Shown here one piece after another: positions 1 through 9,204 of a stretch of DNA of 64,000 bases. Location of the stretch: assembly GCF_900114875.1 (NCBI RefSeq), contig NZ_FPKW01000007.1:1-64000 (forward strand), given 5' to 3'. The notes beneath the pieces were generated by a model. The model had not been told where the DNA came from. It ran no database searches and saw only the letters and a list, made by a program, of their open reading frames with translations. This DNA comes from Chryseobacterium limigenitum. Its GTDB lineage: Bacteria > Bacteroidota > Bacteroidia > Flavobacteriales > Weeksellaceae. The position numbers and the translations under genes are program-made. How positions within the stretch are numbered: position 1 is the first letter of the stretch; each line of letters starts with the position of its first letter.

Positions 1-3
1 TTG

Positions 4-76
4 TGGTTTCTCCAGGAATCGAACCAGGGACACATGGATTTTCAATCCATTGCTCTACCAACTGAGCTAAGAAACC
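4..76 (-). tRNA. tRNA-Phe (GAA), copy 1
   Basis: Read on the minus strand this is a 73-nt cloverleaf. The acceptor arms GGTTTCT and AGAAACC pair perfectly. A D-loop with AGCTCAGTTGGTAGAGC, a T-arm with GGTTCGATTCC, and an anticodon stem ATGGA/TCCAT enclosing TTGAAAA are visible. The anticodon GAA decodes Phe. CCA is not encoded. It is identical in sequence to the copy at 195-267 and has its own promoter-like element upstream. Confidence 0.97.
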
Positions 77-115
77 GTATGTTTTGGTTTGTTACTTCGT
101 TGTTCAAAGTGGGTG

Positions 116-123
116 CAAAAATA
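116..123 (-). promoter_or_regulatory. Bacteroidota -7 element (TATTTTTG) for tRNA-Phe copy 1
   Basis: On the minus strand the sequence TATTTTTG matches the Bacteroidota -7 consensus TAnnTTTG and lies 40 nt before the tRNA 5' end. The second tRNA copy has the matching element TACTTTTG at nearly the same distance. The flanking sequence is similar too, so promoter and gene appear to have been duplicated together. Confidence 0.55.
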
Positions 124-164
124 ATATTTTTTCTTATACCGTGCAAATCTTTTTTTGCTTTGGA

Positions 165-193
165 ATAAAAAACCGCCTTTCGCAAGGCGGTTT
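165..193 (-). terminator. Intrinsic terminator after tRNA-Phe copy 2
   Basis: A perfect 8-bp stem (AAACCGCC with GGCGGTTT) is followed on the minus strand by a run of six T. It begins just past the 3' end of the tRNA at 195-267, so each tRNA-Phe probably forms its own transcription unit. Confidence 0.8.
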
Positions 194-194
194 G

Positions 195-267
195 TGGTTT
201 CTCCAGGAATCGAACCAGGGACACATGGATTTTCAATCCATTGCTCTACCAACTGAGCTAAGAAACC
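195..267 (-). tRNA. tRNA-Phe (GAA), copy 2
   Basis: This 73-nt cloverleaf is identical to the copy at 4-76: acceptor stem GGTTTCT/AGAAACC, anticodon GAA, no encoded CCA. A rho-independent terminator follows directly, and a TAnnTTTG promoter element lies about 42 nt upstream. The two genes form a tandem duplication. Confidence 0.97.
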
Positions 268-308
268 GTATATTTTTGTTTGACTTACTTCGTTGTTTTA
301 AAGTGATG

Positions 309-316
309 CAAAAGTA
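309..316 (-). promoter_or_regulatory. Bacteroidota -7 element (TACTTTTG) for tRNA-Phe copy 2
   Basis: TACTTTTG on the minus strand matches TAnnTTTG and lies 42 nt upstream of the tRNA 5' end. The surrounding bases resemble those upstream of copy 1. Confidence 0.5.
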
Positions 317-375
317 GTAAGTTTTCATATATGAAGCAAGTATTAACCGTACTTTTTTCTAATAAAAATAAAAAC

Positions 376-2217
376 TTACTGATTCTCAGGAGAATTATTT
401 TCCTGTTCCTTTCTTATTTGCTCACTCATTTCCTCTAATACAGGCTTTATCGTGCTTTCCGGAAGGTCACTTATTCTGATGTACATTAATCCGTCAATGG
501 CATCATTGAAGTTTGGATCTACATTAAATGCAATAACTTTTGCGTTTTGCTTGATATATTTTTTAATTAAAACAGGTAATCTTAATTCCGGTTCAAGGTC
601 ATCAATGATTTTATCTAATTTATTTAAATCAGATTCCATTTCTTCGAAGAATAAGTTTTTATCCCTTTCGCGAAGCTTTACTTTATACTCGTTTCTTGGT
701 GTAATGTATTGAGCTACAGCGGAATCGTAGTAATTTGAACGCATGAATTCGATCATTAATGATTTTGAAAATTCAGAGAATTTATTGGAAATACTCACAC
801 CTCCCATCAAAAATTTATGATCAGGATTTCTTAAACAAACATGCACGATCCCTCTCCATAAAAGGAAAAGCGGAAGTGGTTTCTGCTGGTATTCCTGACA
901 GATATAAGCTCTCCCCATTTCAATCACCTTTTTAAAGAAAGGATGGATGTCTTGTTCAAACTCAAACAAAGAGCTGGTGTAAAATCCTTTAATTCCGGAT
1001 TTTTTCATCACTTCCTTACCTAAAGCCATTCTGTAGGCACCAACCAATTTTTCCTCAGCATTATCCCAAAGAAAAAGATGATGATAGTGTTTATCATATT
1101 CATCAAGGTCAAAAGGCAGGTTACTTCCTTCTCCTACAGCACGGAATGTAAGCTCTCTTTGGCGTCCGATTTCTCTCATTACAGAAGGAATTTCTTCGTA
1201 AGCCGTAAAATAGATCTCGTAATTACCATTGCTGAAAAGCATTTTATCAGTGCCTTTTAGCTTGCTGATGTCATTAATAATGTCTTCTTTTGGAGTTTCA
1301 TCAATGATATTCTGTACAATATTTTCTTCTCTAAGTAAAGGAAATTTTACATACAGATTTTGAAGATTAATAACCTGAGCAAGAGATTTTCGCTTTTCGT
1401 AGTAAGATTTCATCATATAAACCTTACGCTTGAGGAATTCTCCCAATTCTTCCATGGTTTCCATTTCGTCCATAGCCTTTACACCGATGGGTTTTCCAAT
1501 TCTGATACGGATTGGCTTTTCTCTGTCGTTCATCATTTCTGCGGGAAGCATCAATGTCTGTAAATTCGGGTGGATTTTGGCCACCTGATAAAAAAGACGG
1601 CTGTTCTTTGCATGGAAATACATAGGAACCACCGGCACTTTTGCCATTTTAATAAGCTTTAGCGCCGGTTTTTCCCATTCTTTATCTAAAATTTCTCCGT
1701 AAGGATTGTTTTTATTTGAAACTTCTCCTGCAGGAAAAATACCTACACAGCCTCCGTTTTGCAAATGCTTTAAAGTTTCGCGCATTCCGGAAGAGCTGCT
1801 GTAAGCTCCTTTTCTGTTTTCAAAAGGGTTTACAGAAATTACGTACGGTTCCATAGGTTTTATTTTTTCCAAAAGGAAATTTCCCATTACCTTGAAATCC
1901 GGACGTACTTCTGATAAGATCTTACACATTAAAATCCCGTCGATCGCGCCAAGCGGATGGTTGGAAACCAGAATAAACGGTCCCGTTTTTGGGATCTTAG
2001 CGAGATCTTCTTCAAAAGCGACATAGCTTAAGTTTCTCTCTCTCACGAATGAGTCGAAAAAGTCTTTACCTTCCTTATCTTTTAGTATATCGTATAGTCT
2101 ATTTACTTCATTTATTTTAGCAATGCTCATCACAGCAGATGCTATTGGATTCTTTAAAAATCCTATTTTACTTAAGCCGGAAGCTTGAATTAAATCGTTT
2201 TTCGATATTAAACTCAT
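376..2217 (-). CDS. olsF: Bifunctional acyltransferase, OlsF-type (ornithine lipid synthesis)
   Basis: This 613-residue protein has two parts. The N-terminal half is a PlsC-like lysophospholipid acyltransferase with an NHPLGAIDG active-site motif at about residues 86-94 and a GIFPAGEVS motif near 160. The C-terminal half (about 330-520) resembles GNAT or hemolysin-like acyl-ACP N-acyltransferases of the OlsB type. OlsF proteins, described in Serratia and Flavobacterium, have this arrangement and length. In them the C-terminal domain N-acylates ornithine and the N-terminal domain adds the second acyl chain. The gene lies 22 bp downstream of lysC on the same strand, so co-transcription is likely. 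The fusion is visible in the sequence; the ornithine substrate is inferred from the family. Confidence 0.78.
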   Translation of the reverse strand: MSLISKNDLIQASGLSKIGFLKNPIASAVMSIAKINEVNRLYDILKDKEGKDFFDSFVRERNLSYVAFEEDLAKIPKTGPFILVSNHPLGAIDGILMCKILSEVRPDFKVMGNFLLEKIKPMEPYVISVNPFENRKGAYSSSSGMRETLKHLQNGGCVGIFPAGEVSNKNNPYGEILDKEWEKPALKLIKMAKVPVVPMYFHAKNSRLFYQVAKIHPNLQTLMLPAEMMNDREKPIRIRIGKPIGVKAMDEMETMEELGEFLKRKVYMMKSYYEKRKSLAQVINLQNLYVKFPLLREENIVQNIIDETPKEDIINDISKLKGTDKMLFSNGNYEIYFTAYEEIPSVMREIGRQRELTFRAVGEGSNLPFDLDEYDKHYHHLFLWDNAEEKLVGAYRMALGKEVMKKSGIKGFYTSSLFEFEQDIHPFFKKVIEMGRAYICQEYQQKPLPLFLLWRGIVHVCLRNPDHKFLMGGVSISNKFSEFSKSLMIEFMRSNYYDSAVAQYITPRNEYKVKLRERDKNLFFEEMESDLNKLDKIIDDLEPELRLPVLIKKYIKQNAKVIAFNVDPNFNDAIDGLMYIRISDLPESTIKPVLEEMSEQIRKEQENNSPENQ

Positions 2218-2239
2218 GTGTGTTTAGTCGCAATTAGTT

Positions 2240-3478
2240 TTATTGTGTTACCATTTGAAGCGTATTCTTTGAAATCTGTTCCAATAATACACTTTTTTCT
2301 TGGTAAAATTTATCAATGTTCTCCATCTTCGCATTTCTCACGGTAAATAAAGATACATTTTTAACCACTTCAGTTTTAAATATTTTCTGAAGTTCTTCAT
2401 TAAGCTCGTCTATTTTGTTAAATTTATCTTCCAGACATAAAGCTAGTGAAATTGCAGAATTCTGCATCAAAGAAACTTTAATTTTATATTTTGCTAAGAA
2501 GCTAAAAACCAAACTCATGTGATCTTCTGCTACAAAAGAGAAGTCTCTGGTAGAGATTTTTAACAAAGTTTGATGTTCTTTTAAAATATAAGATTCCTGA
2601 AATTCGTTTTTGTCTGAAGCGCCTACTTTTGTTCCTTCTTTTGTAGGGTCTACGAAAGATTTAACATAAAAAGGAATGTCTTTTTGCTGTAAGGGCTGTA
2701 ATGTTTTCGGGTGGATGATACTTGCTCCGTAATACGCCATCTCGATCGCCTCTTCATATGATATATTAGAAAGAAGTGTAACATCCTTGAATTTTCTTGG
2801 GTCTCCCGTCATAACTCCCGGAACGTCTTTCCAGATCGTCATTGCATCTGCATTTAAACAATATGCAAAAATCGCAGCAGAATAATCTGAACCCTCTCTT
2901 CCTAAAGTTACTGTAAAATTATTATCATCAGATCCAATAAACCCCTGCGTTACATAGCAGATTTCAGGATTTAAGGTTGACATAAATTCTTCAGTTCTTT
3001 TCCAGTCTACATTTCCGTCTCTGTAAGAATTGTCGGTTTTTATATAATCTCTGGCGTCTAACCATTGATTGGTAAACTGTATTTCATTTAAATATTCACT
3101 TACGATTTTCGTAGAGATCATTTCTCCACAGCTTACAACCTGATCGTACACGAAATTGTAATTAGGTGATTTGTTTCTTCGTAAAAAAGAATCGATATCA
3201 TCAAAAAACAAATTGATTTCTGCAAAAACAGCATGATTTTCAGGAAATAAGCCTTCCGCAATTTCAATGTGTTTTCGTTTTATCTTTTCAATCTCAGTTT
3301 GATAGTTGTCCTTCTTGAAATAAAGTTCTACAACTTTTTCCAATTCATTGGTTGTTTTGCCCATCGCTGAAATTACCAGCAGACATTTGGCAAATCCCTG
3401 GCTTTCTAATACCATGGATACATTTTTTACACTTTCAGCATCTTTCACCGATGCTCCACCAAACTTGAAAATTTTCAT
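2240..3478 (-). CDS. lysC: Aspartate kinase
   Basis: A 412-residue monofunctional aspartokinase, which phosphorylates L-aspartate as the first step toward Lys, Thr, Met and diaminopimelate. The N-terminal KFGGASV motif (residues 5-11) and the GREGSDYSAAIFA segment mark the amino-acid kinase fold. The last 130 or so residues resemble the paired ACT domains that bind feedback inhibitors. There is no homoserine dehydrogenase domain. The gene is first in a minus-strand pair with olsF. The intergenic stretch upstream is shared with divergent fbp. Confidence 0.93.
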   Translation of the reverse strand: MKIFKFGGASVKDAESVKNVSMVLESQGFAKCLLVISAMGKTTNELEKVVELYFKKDNYQTEIEKIKRKHIEIAEGLFPENHAVFAEINLFFDDIDSFLRRNKSPNYNFVYDQVVSCGEMISTKIVSEYLNEIQFTNQWLDARDYIKTDNSYRDGNVDWKRTEEFMSTLNPEICYVTQGFIGSDDNNFTVTLGREGSDYSAAIFAYCLNADAMTIWKDVPGVMTGDPRKFKDVTLLSNISYEEAIEMAYYGASIIHPKTLQPLQQKDIPFYVKSFVDPTKEGTKVGASDKNEFQESYILKEHQTLLKISTRDFSFVAEDHMSLVFSFLAKYKIKVSLMQNSAISLALCLEDKFNKIDELNEELQKIFKTEVVKNVSLFTVRNAKMENIDKFYQEKSVLLEQISKNTLQMVTQ

Positions 3479-3802
3479 TAAATTGTTAAAAATAAAATTG
3501 TTAGATAAAATTTAATTGAGTTTTTTACGGAGGTCAAAATTATAAATTTACAACGAGATATGAAAGAGGCGGGCGAGTAGACCTACTTAAGATTTTATTA
3601 AAATTAAAAATTAACCCAATTTATTGAATTTTTCATTCCTTAGCTGGCTAAATTGGTGATCCGTTTTCATGTTACAATTTATGATAAGAGTAGTTATTTG
3701 TAGTGTATGGTTTTGATATACAGTACTTAATGTGTTTTAAAAGAAAATTCTTTATAATGTTGTAAATTTTACGAAATTTGAGCAAAACGTAAAAAGAAAA
3801 AT
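3479..3802. other. Divergent intergenic region lysC/fbp
   Basis: This 324-bp AT-rich region separates the starts of lysC (minus) and fbp (plus), so it should hold both promoters. I see no exact TAnnTTTG element in a good position, no strong hairpin and no convincing small reading frame. Confidence 0.4.
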
Positions 3803-4819
3803 ATGTCAGATCAACCATTACAGACTTTAGGAGAATTTCTCATTGATAAGCAGGACGATTTCCAATATTCTACAGGAGAATTTTCACGTCTTTTAAGCGC
3901 AATAAGACTAGCTTCAAAAGTAGTAAACAGAGAAGTAAATAAGGCGGGAATTGCAGATATCATTGGAAAAGCGGGAAATGAAAATATTCAGGGAGAAGAG
4001 CAGCAGAAACTTGATGTGATCGCTAATGACATTTTTATTACGGCATTATCTCAAAGAGAGGTAGTTTGTGGTATTGCTTCCGAGGAAAATGATGATTTTA
4101 TTGACATTAAATGTGGAGAAAACGGTCATTTAAGCAAATATGTTGTATTGATCGATCCTTTGGACGGTTCTTCAAATATTGACGTCAATGTTTCTGTAGG
4201 AACTATTTTTTCAATTTACAGAAGAGTAACAGAGCCAGGAACTCCGGTTCAGCTTGAAGATTTTTTACAAAAAGGAATTAATCAGATTGCAGCGGGGTAC
4301 GTTATTTACGGTTCTTCAACGATGATCGTGTACACAACTGGAAATGGCGTGAACGGATTTACACTAGATCCTTCATTGGGTACCTATTACCTTTCTCACC
4401 CGAATATGAAGTTTCCGGAAACAGGAAAAATTTACTCTATCAACGAAGGAAATTATATTAAATTCCCTCAGGGTGTTAAAAATTATCTTAAATATTGTCA
4501 AATGGAAGAAGGTGACAGGCCATATACTTCAAGGTATATTGGTTCGTTAGTTGCTGATTTTCATAGAAATATGTTGAAAGGTGGAATTTATATTTATCCA
4601 TCTTATTCACAGGCTCCGAATGGTAAATTGAGATTGCTTTATGAATGTAATCCAATGGCTTTCCTGGCTGAACAAGCTGGTGGAAAGGCGACAGACGGTT
4701 TCAGAAGAATTTTGGAAGTTGAACCAACAGAATTACATCAAAGAATTCCATTTTTCTGCGGAAGTGTCAATATGGTTGAAAAAGCAGAGGAATTTATGCG
4801 AATTGACAGTGTAAAATAA
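3803..4819 (+). CDS. fbp: Class I fructose-1,6-bisphosphatase
   Basis: A 338-residue enzyme, the usual length for class I FBPase. It hydrolyses fructose-1,6-bisphosphate to fructose-6-phosphate in gluconeogenesis. The metal site is seen as the acidic pair in IASEEND (about 91-97) and the signature [10 protein letters not shown] (118-127). The C-terminal sugar-binding part includes [12 protein letters not shown] and [17 protein letters not shown]. The start at 3803 is the first ATG after an A-rich leader. menC begins at the base after its stop codon, so the two genes are probably co-transcribed although their pathways are unrelated. Confidence 0.96.
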   Translation: MSDQPLQTLGEFLIDKQDDFQYSTGEFSRLLSAIRLASKVVNREVNKAGIADIIGKAGNENIQGEEQQKLDVIANDIFITALSQREVVCGIASEENDDFIDIKCGENGHLSKYVVLIDPLDGSSNIDVNVSVGTIFSIYRRVTEPGTPVQLEDFLQKGINQIAAGYVIYGSSTMIVYTTGNGVNGFTLDPSLGTYYLSHPNMKFPETGKIYSINEGNYIKFPQGVKNYLKYCQMEEGDRPYTSRYIGSLVADFHRNMLKGGIYIYPSYSQAPNGKLRLLYECNPMAFLAEQAGGKATDGFRRILEVEPTELHQRIPFFCGSVNMVEKAEEFMRIDSVK

Positions 4820-5821
4820 ATGAAAGCAGAATATTTTAAATATTTATTAGAATTCAAGCGCCCGAGTGGAACATCTCGCGGCGTTTTGTATGAAAAGGAA
4901 ACCTTTATTCTTGAAATTTCAGAAAATGAAATGAAAGGCGTAGGAGAATGTGCTATTTTCAGAGGATTAAGTTTTGATGATAGGCCGGATTATGAAGAAA
5001 AACTGCAATGGCTTTGTGAAAATATTCAAAAGGATTCTGAATTTTTAAAAGAAGAATTAAAAGAGTTTCCATCCATTTGGTTTGGATATGAACAAGCTGT
5101 TTTGAACCTAAAGCATGGGGAAAATCTCTATTTTCCAAGTGAATTTACAGAAAGTAAATCTCCAATCATTATCAATGGTCTGATCTGGATGGGAGACATT
5201 CATTATATGGAAGAACAGATTCAGGATAAACTTGAAAAAGGCTTTCACTGTATTAAATTAAAAATTGGTGTCGATTGGAAATCTGAACATGAAGTTCTTC
5301 AAAAACTAAGAGAAAAATTCTCAAAACAGAAATTGGAATTGCGTGTTGATGCAAACGGTGGCTTCAACAAAGAAGAAGCAAAGGTTGTTTTACAGCAATT
5401 GGCAGATTTGGATATTCATTCAATTGAGCAACCAATAAAAGCCGGAAATTGGGCTGATATGGCAGAATTATGTGCTGAAACTCCAACTCCAATAGCATTA
5501 GATGAAGAATTAATTGGAATTACTGATTTTAATGAAAAGAAAAAGCTTTTAGAAGCTATAAAACCTCAATATATCATTTTAAAACCATCTTTGGTAGGAG
5601 GTGTTTCCGGTTCTGGTGAATGGATTTCTCTTGCCGAAGAACTTAATATCGGTTGGTGGATCACGTCTGCCTTGGAAAGTAATATTGGTTTGAATGCGAT
5701 TGCTCAATATACGTTTACGAAAAATAGCAAAATGCCTCAAGGTCTAGGGACAGGAGGCTTATTTACAAATAACTTTGAAAGTAAGTTAGATTTGAAAGGG
5801 GAAAAGCTGTTTTTTAAATAG
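4820..5821 (+). CDS. menC: o-Succinylbenzoate synthase-like enolase superfamily enzyme
   Basis: A 333-residue enolase-superfamily protein. The expected order of motifs is present: KLKIG with the catalytic Lys (about 148-152), RVDANGG with the first metal ligand, IEQPI with the second, ALDEE with the third, and ILKPSLVGG carrying the second Lys. The N-terminal part RPSGTSRGVL and GVGECAIFRGLSFDD is typical of the Bacteroidota MenC group, which dehydrates SHCHC to o-succinylbenzoate in menaquinone synthesis. Dipeptide epimerases share the fold, so the substrate is inferred. Other menaquinone candidates lie at 32-34 kb rather than adjacent. Confidence 0.82.
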   Translation: MKAEYFKYLLEFKRPSGTSRGVLYEKETFILEISENEMKGVGECAIFRGLSFDDRPDYEEKLQWLCENIQKDSEFLKEELKEFPSIWFGYEQAVLNLKHGENLYFPSEFTESKSPIIINGLIWMGDIHYMEEQIQDKLEKGFHCIKLKIGVDWKSEHEVLQKLREKFSKQKLELRVDANGGFNKEEAKVVLQQLADLDIHSIEQPIKAGNWADMAELCAETPTPIALDEELIGITDFNEKKKLLEAIKPQYIILKPSLVGGVSGSGEWISLAEELNIGWWITSALESNIGLNAIAQYTFTKNSKMPQGLGTGGLFTNNFESKLDLKGEKLFFK

Positions 5822-6059
5822 TAATTTTAGGGTCGAATAAATGTTGTATTTTGGGTTGATAATCAGATGATTAAATCACGTCTTTTACGAAAATTGCTTT
5901 CTTAATATATTGCAATAAATAAGAAAACTTGCTTTTAACTTTTTTCATGATAAAAAATTTAGTATTTCTCTGTTTAATGATTTTGCAATCTCTATGCCAA
6001 CACAAGCAATTGCTTTAGGTGCTCATATTTGATTTTGTCATATACTTAATTTAAAAATA

Positions 6060-7193
6060 TTATTGTGAAGTAATTGTGAATGTATTTTCATTATTTTTTA
6101 ACCTATGTGCGATAAGATTCCTATCCACACCATACAAGTTTTGAAAAATATCATTTTGAACTTGCGAACTGGAAAGGTATCCCCAATGATTTCCGATATC
6201 ATATTTCAATCCACCCAATGCATCATCTTCTACAAAAGTACAATCGATGATGGAAACAATATCTTTGAATTTTTGAATGTCACTCGGCCCGTTTTTGCCT
6301 AATCTCGGTGTCAAAATATTCTTTGTGAACTGAGAAATTCCAAGAATGGTATCTTTTCTGTTTAAATAAATGGAAATTCGATTTGCCAGCAAGGGAAGTT
6401 TATTAAATGAATCTTCCGAATCCTCAAAAACTTTATAAGTAACATCAGAATTCAATAATAAAACCTGATCGATAACTCTTAAAATATTTTCTTTTTTCAA
6501 ACTGTACAACATACTTTGAAGCACCCGATTTCCCATGGAATGAGCCATCAAATGAATTCTCTGATTGCAGGGAACAAGATCACGGTTCGAAAAAATATCC
6601 TTTAAAAACTGCGTATAAAAGTAAAATAATCTCATCAAAGAGGCTCCGGAGTTGATGCTGGAAGCCTTATCATCAAAATAAGTCAACGGCACAATACTGC
6701 TCGAAGCCGGCCAACTCACAAATAATATATGCTCAACTGGCGATGCCGGATTATCAATAAATAATTTTTTAAGATCAATAACTGCTTTTAACTCATCATC
6801 AAAATCATAAGCATACCCATGAATAAATATCAAAACATCGCTTCTATCCTTTGTAGAAGACATGTTTTTATACAATTCATAAAACATTCTTTGGGTTCCG
6901 CCAAGGTTATCAGCTGTTAAAGTTGATTTTTTGAGATCTTTTTCATTGAGTAAAACATCCAAAACATCTTGGTAACCTTGTTTTTCAGGCTCGGAAAAGA
7001 GTTGGTAGTTGAGAATATTTCGATTGGTATAATCCTTTTTCTTTTTAACTGCGGCAGTTGGTTCTTTATAGTTGTCAAAATCACATTTTGCTATCCTGAA
7101 ATTAGGAATAGAGTATTCATCATTAGAAAATGAATCTGTTTTTTCACCTTTATGGCGAACGATTTTTCGATTGCTTAGAATATAAACAGCCAT
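6060..7193 (-). CDS. Alpha/beta hydrolase, DUF900-like
   Basis: A 377-residue protein without a signal peptide. FIHGYAYDFDD (about residue 123) is the strand-turn that forms the oxyanion hole. HLMAHSMGNRVLQSML (about 215) is the nucleophile elbow, with Ser in AHSMG. This pattern fits the DUF900 family of alpha/beta hydrolases, whose substrates are mostly unknown. A late GNHWGYLSS may carry the catalytic His. The gene stands alone between menC and glnS. No substrate can be named. Confidence 0.7.
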   Translation of the reverse strand: MAVYILSNRKIVRHKGEKTDSFSNDEYSIPNFRIAKCDFDNYKEPTAAVKKKKDYTNRNILNYQLFSEPEKQGYQDVLDVLLNEKDLKKSTLTADNLGGTQRMFYELYKNMSSTKDRSDVLIFIHGYAYDFDDELKAVIDLKKLFIDNPASPVEHILFVSWPASSSIVPLTYFDDKASSINSGASLMRLFYFYTQFLKDIFSNRDLVPCNQRIHLMAHSMGNRVLQSMLYSLKKENILRVIDQVLLLNSDVTYKVFEDSEDSFNKLPLLANRISIYLNRKDTILGISQFTKNILTPRLGKNGPSDIQKFKDIVSIIDCTFVEDDALGGLKYDIGNHWGYLSSSQVQNDIFQNLYGVDRNLIAHRLKNNENTFTITSQ

Positions 7194-7306
7194 GTTGTTG
7201 TTATTTGAGAAACGGGTTCTTAGTTAATTTCTAAGTTAAATAAAAATATTGAATTATTAATAATTATAGTTTTAAATTATAATTTCCGTAAACGCCTAAA
7301 TTTTCC

Positions 7307-7314
7307 TAAATTTG
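7307..7314 (+). promoter_or_regulatory. Bacteroidota -7 element upstream of glnS
   Basis: TAAATTTG matches TAnnTTTG exactly, 39 nt before the glnS ATG. No clear TTG -33 box is seen at 17-23 nt spacing, so this is a partial promoter call. Confidence 0.45.
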
Positions 7315-7353
7315 CAAATTGTCGTGTAGAGCGACATCTTAAAGCGAATTTTA

Positions 7354-9027
7354 ATGGAAGAAGAAAAAAAATCACTCAATTTTATTGAGCAAATTATAGA
7401 AGATGATTTGGCAAACGGTCTTAAAAATGATCAGATCCGTTTCCGTTTTCCACCTGAGCCAAACGGTTATCTGCATGTAGGTCACACAAAAGCGATCTGC
7501 ATCAACTTCGGTTTGGGTGAAAAATACAATGCTCCCGTAAACCTTCGTTTCGACGATACGAACCCTGAAAAAGAAGAGCAGGAATTCGTAGATTCTATCA
7601 TGAAAGATGTTGAATGGTTAGGTTTCAAATGGGATAAAGTTTTGTATGCATCAGACTACTTCCAGCAGCTTTATGATTGGGCCGTTCAGTTGATTAAAGA
7701 TAAAAAAGCTTATGTTGATGAGCAGCCATCTCAAACGATTACTGAACAAAGAAAAAATCCTACAGAACCGGGAGTTGAATCTCCGTTCAGAAATCGTCCG
7801 GTTGAAGAATCTTTAGATTTATTCGAAAGGATGAAAAATGGTGAATTTGAAGAAGGTTCAATGTCTCTTCGTGCAAAAATCGACATGGTTTCGCCTAACA
7901 TGAATATGCGTGACCCTGTTATGTACAGAATTTTGAAAAGACCTCACCACAGAACAGGAACAGATTGGAAGATTTATCCAATGTACGACTGGGCTCATGG
8001 TGAATCTGATTATTTAGAGCAGGTTTCGCATTCATTATGTTCTTTAGAGTTTGAAAATCACAGACCGCTTTACAATTGGTATTTGGAGCAGGTTTATGAC
8101 GAATCTAAAGTAGCACCAAAGCAAAGAGAATTTGCAAGGATGAATGTTTCGTATATGATCACTTCTAAAAGAAAACTGCAAAGGCTTGTTGCTGAAAATG
8201 CAGTGACCGGATGGGATGATCCAAGGATGCCTACGATTTCCGGAATGAGAAGAAAAGGTTTTACGCCTACTTCCATCAGGAATTTTATTGATAAAGTGGG
8301 GGTTGCAAAAAGAGAAAATTTAATTGAGATTCAATTATTGGATTTCTGTGTCCGTGAAGATCTGAATAAAGTAGCTAAACGTGTGATGGCAGTGGTAGAT
8401 CCGGTCAAACTGGTGATCGAAAACTATCCTGAAGGAAATGAAGAATGGTTAGAAACTGAAAACAATCCTGAGCAGGAAAATGCCGGAACAAGGCAAGTTC
8501 CTTTCTCAAGAGAATTATATATTGAGCGTGAAGACTTTAAAGAAGAAGCGAACAATAAATTCTTCAGGTTGAAATTAGGCGGAGAAGTCCGTTTAAAATC
8601 TGCTTACATCATCAAAGCTGAAAGAGTGGAGAAGGATGAAAACGGAGAAATTACAACCATTTACGCTTCCTATGATGAAAAATCTAAATCCGGAAGCGGG
8701 ACAGAAGAAAGTTTAAGAAAAGTAAAAGGTACGTTACACTGGGTGTCTGCGAAACACGCACTTCCTGTAGATGTAAGAATTTACAATAACTTATTCACTG
8801 TGGAACAGCCTGATGCTGAGAAAGATATAGACTTCTTGGATTTCATTAATCCAGAATCTGTCTCTACGATTAAAGGTTTTGCTGAACCTAGTTTAAAGGA
8901 TGTTGCTGTTGGAGAACCGCTTCAGTTCCAAAGAATTGGATATTTTACGAAAGATCAGGATTCTACGGATACTACGTTGGTATTCAACCGTACTGTAACA
9001 TTAAAAGACTCTTATAAGCCGGAGTAA
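7354..9027 (+). CDS. glnS: Glutaminyl-tRNA synthetase
   Basis: A 557-residue class I aminoacyl-tRNA synthetase that charges tRNA-Gln with glutamine. The signature PPEPNGYLHVGH is at residues 33-44, followed by NLRFDDTNP. The KMSKS-equivalent loop reads MITSKRK, so the usual Met is replaced by Thr. The last 200 residues form the anticodon-binding beta-barrels. Length and order match bacterial GlnRS. A perfect TAnnTTTG element lies upstream and a hairpin terminator follows, so it is probably transcribed alone. Confidence 0.97.
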   Translation: MEEEKKSLNFIEQIIEDDLANGLKNDQIRFRFPPEPNGYLHVGHTKAICINFGLGEKYNAPVNLRFDDTNPEKEEQEFVDSIMKDVEWLGFKWDKVLYASDYFQQLYDWAVQLIKDKKAYVDEQPSQTITEQRKNPTEPGVESPFRNRPVEESLDLFERMKNGEFEEGSMSLRAKIDMVSPNMNMRDPVMYRILKRPHHRTGTDWKIYPMYDWAHGESDYLEQVSHSLCSLEFENHRPLYNWYLEQVYDESKVAPKQREFARMNVSYMITSKRKLQRLVAENAVTGWDDPRMPTISGMRRKGFTPTSIRNFIDKVGVAKRENLIEIQLLDFCVREDLNKVAKRVMAVVDPVKLVIENYPEGNEEWLETENNPEQENAGTRQVPFSRELYIEREDFKEEANNKFFRLKLGGEVRLKSAYIIKAERVEKDENGEITTIYASYDEKSKSGSGTEESLRKVKGTLHWVSAKHALPVDVRIYNNLFTVEQPDAEKDIDFLDFINPESVSTIKGFAEPSLKDVAVGEPLQFQRIGYFTKDQDSTDTTLVFNRTVTLKDSYKPE

Positions 9028-9051
9028 AAATTTATTTATATCATTATAAAT

Positions 9052-9088
9052 GAAACAGGGCTTAATTTTTTAAGTCCTGTTTTTTTGT
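9052..9088 (+). terminator. Intrinsic terminator after glnS
   Basis: A 12-bp stem with one mismatch (AACAGGGCTTAA with TTAAGTCCTGTT) is followed by seven T. It lies 25 bp past the glnS stop. Confidence 0.8.
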
Positions 9089-9155
9089 GTCATTGCGAGG
9101 TGCGATGTGACGAAGCAATCTCAAGAATATTAAAATTTAAGAGTCCCGAAGGGAC
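9089..9155. repeat. REP-like intergenic repeat
   Basis: This stretch carries GTCATTGCGAGG, then GACGAAGCAATCTC, and a short hairpin GTCCCGAAGGGAC at 9143-9155. These words are typical of dispersed extragenic repeats in many Bacteroidota. The first two blocks can pair imperfectly. No gene is seen. Confidence 0.5.
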
Positions 9156-9204
9156 GACCTAACAAAGAATAGGATAAGATTCTATTCAATTAAAAAGAAA
9201 AATT

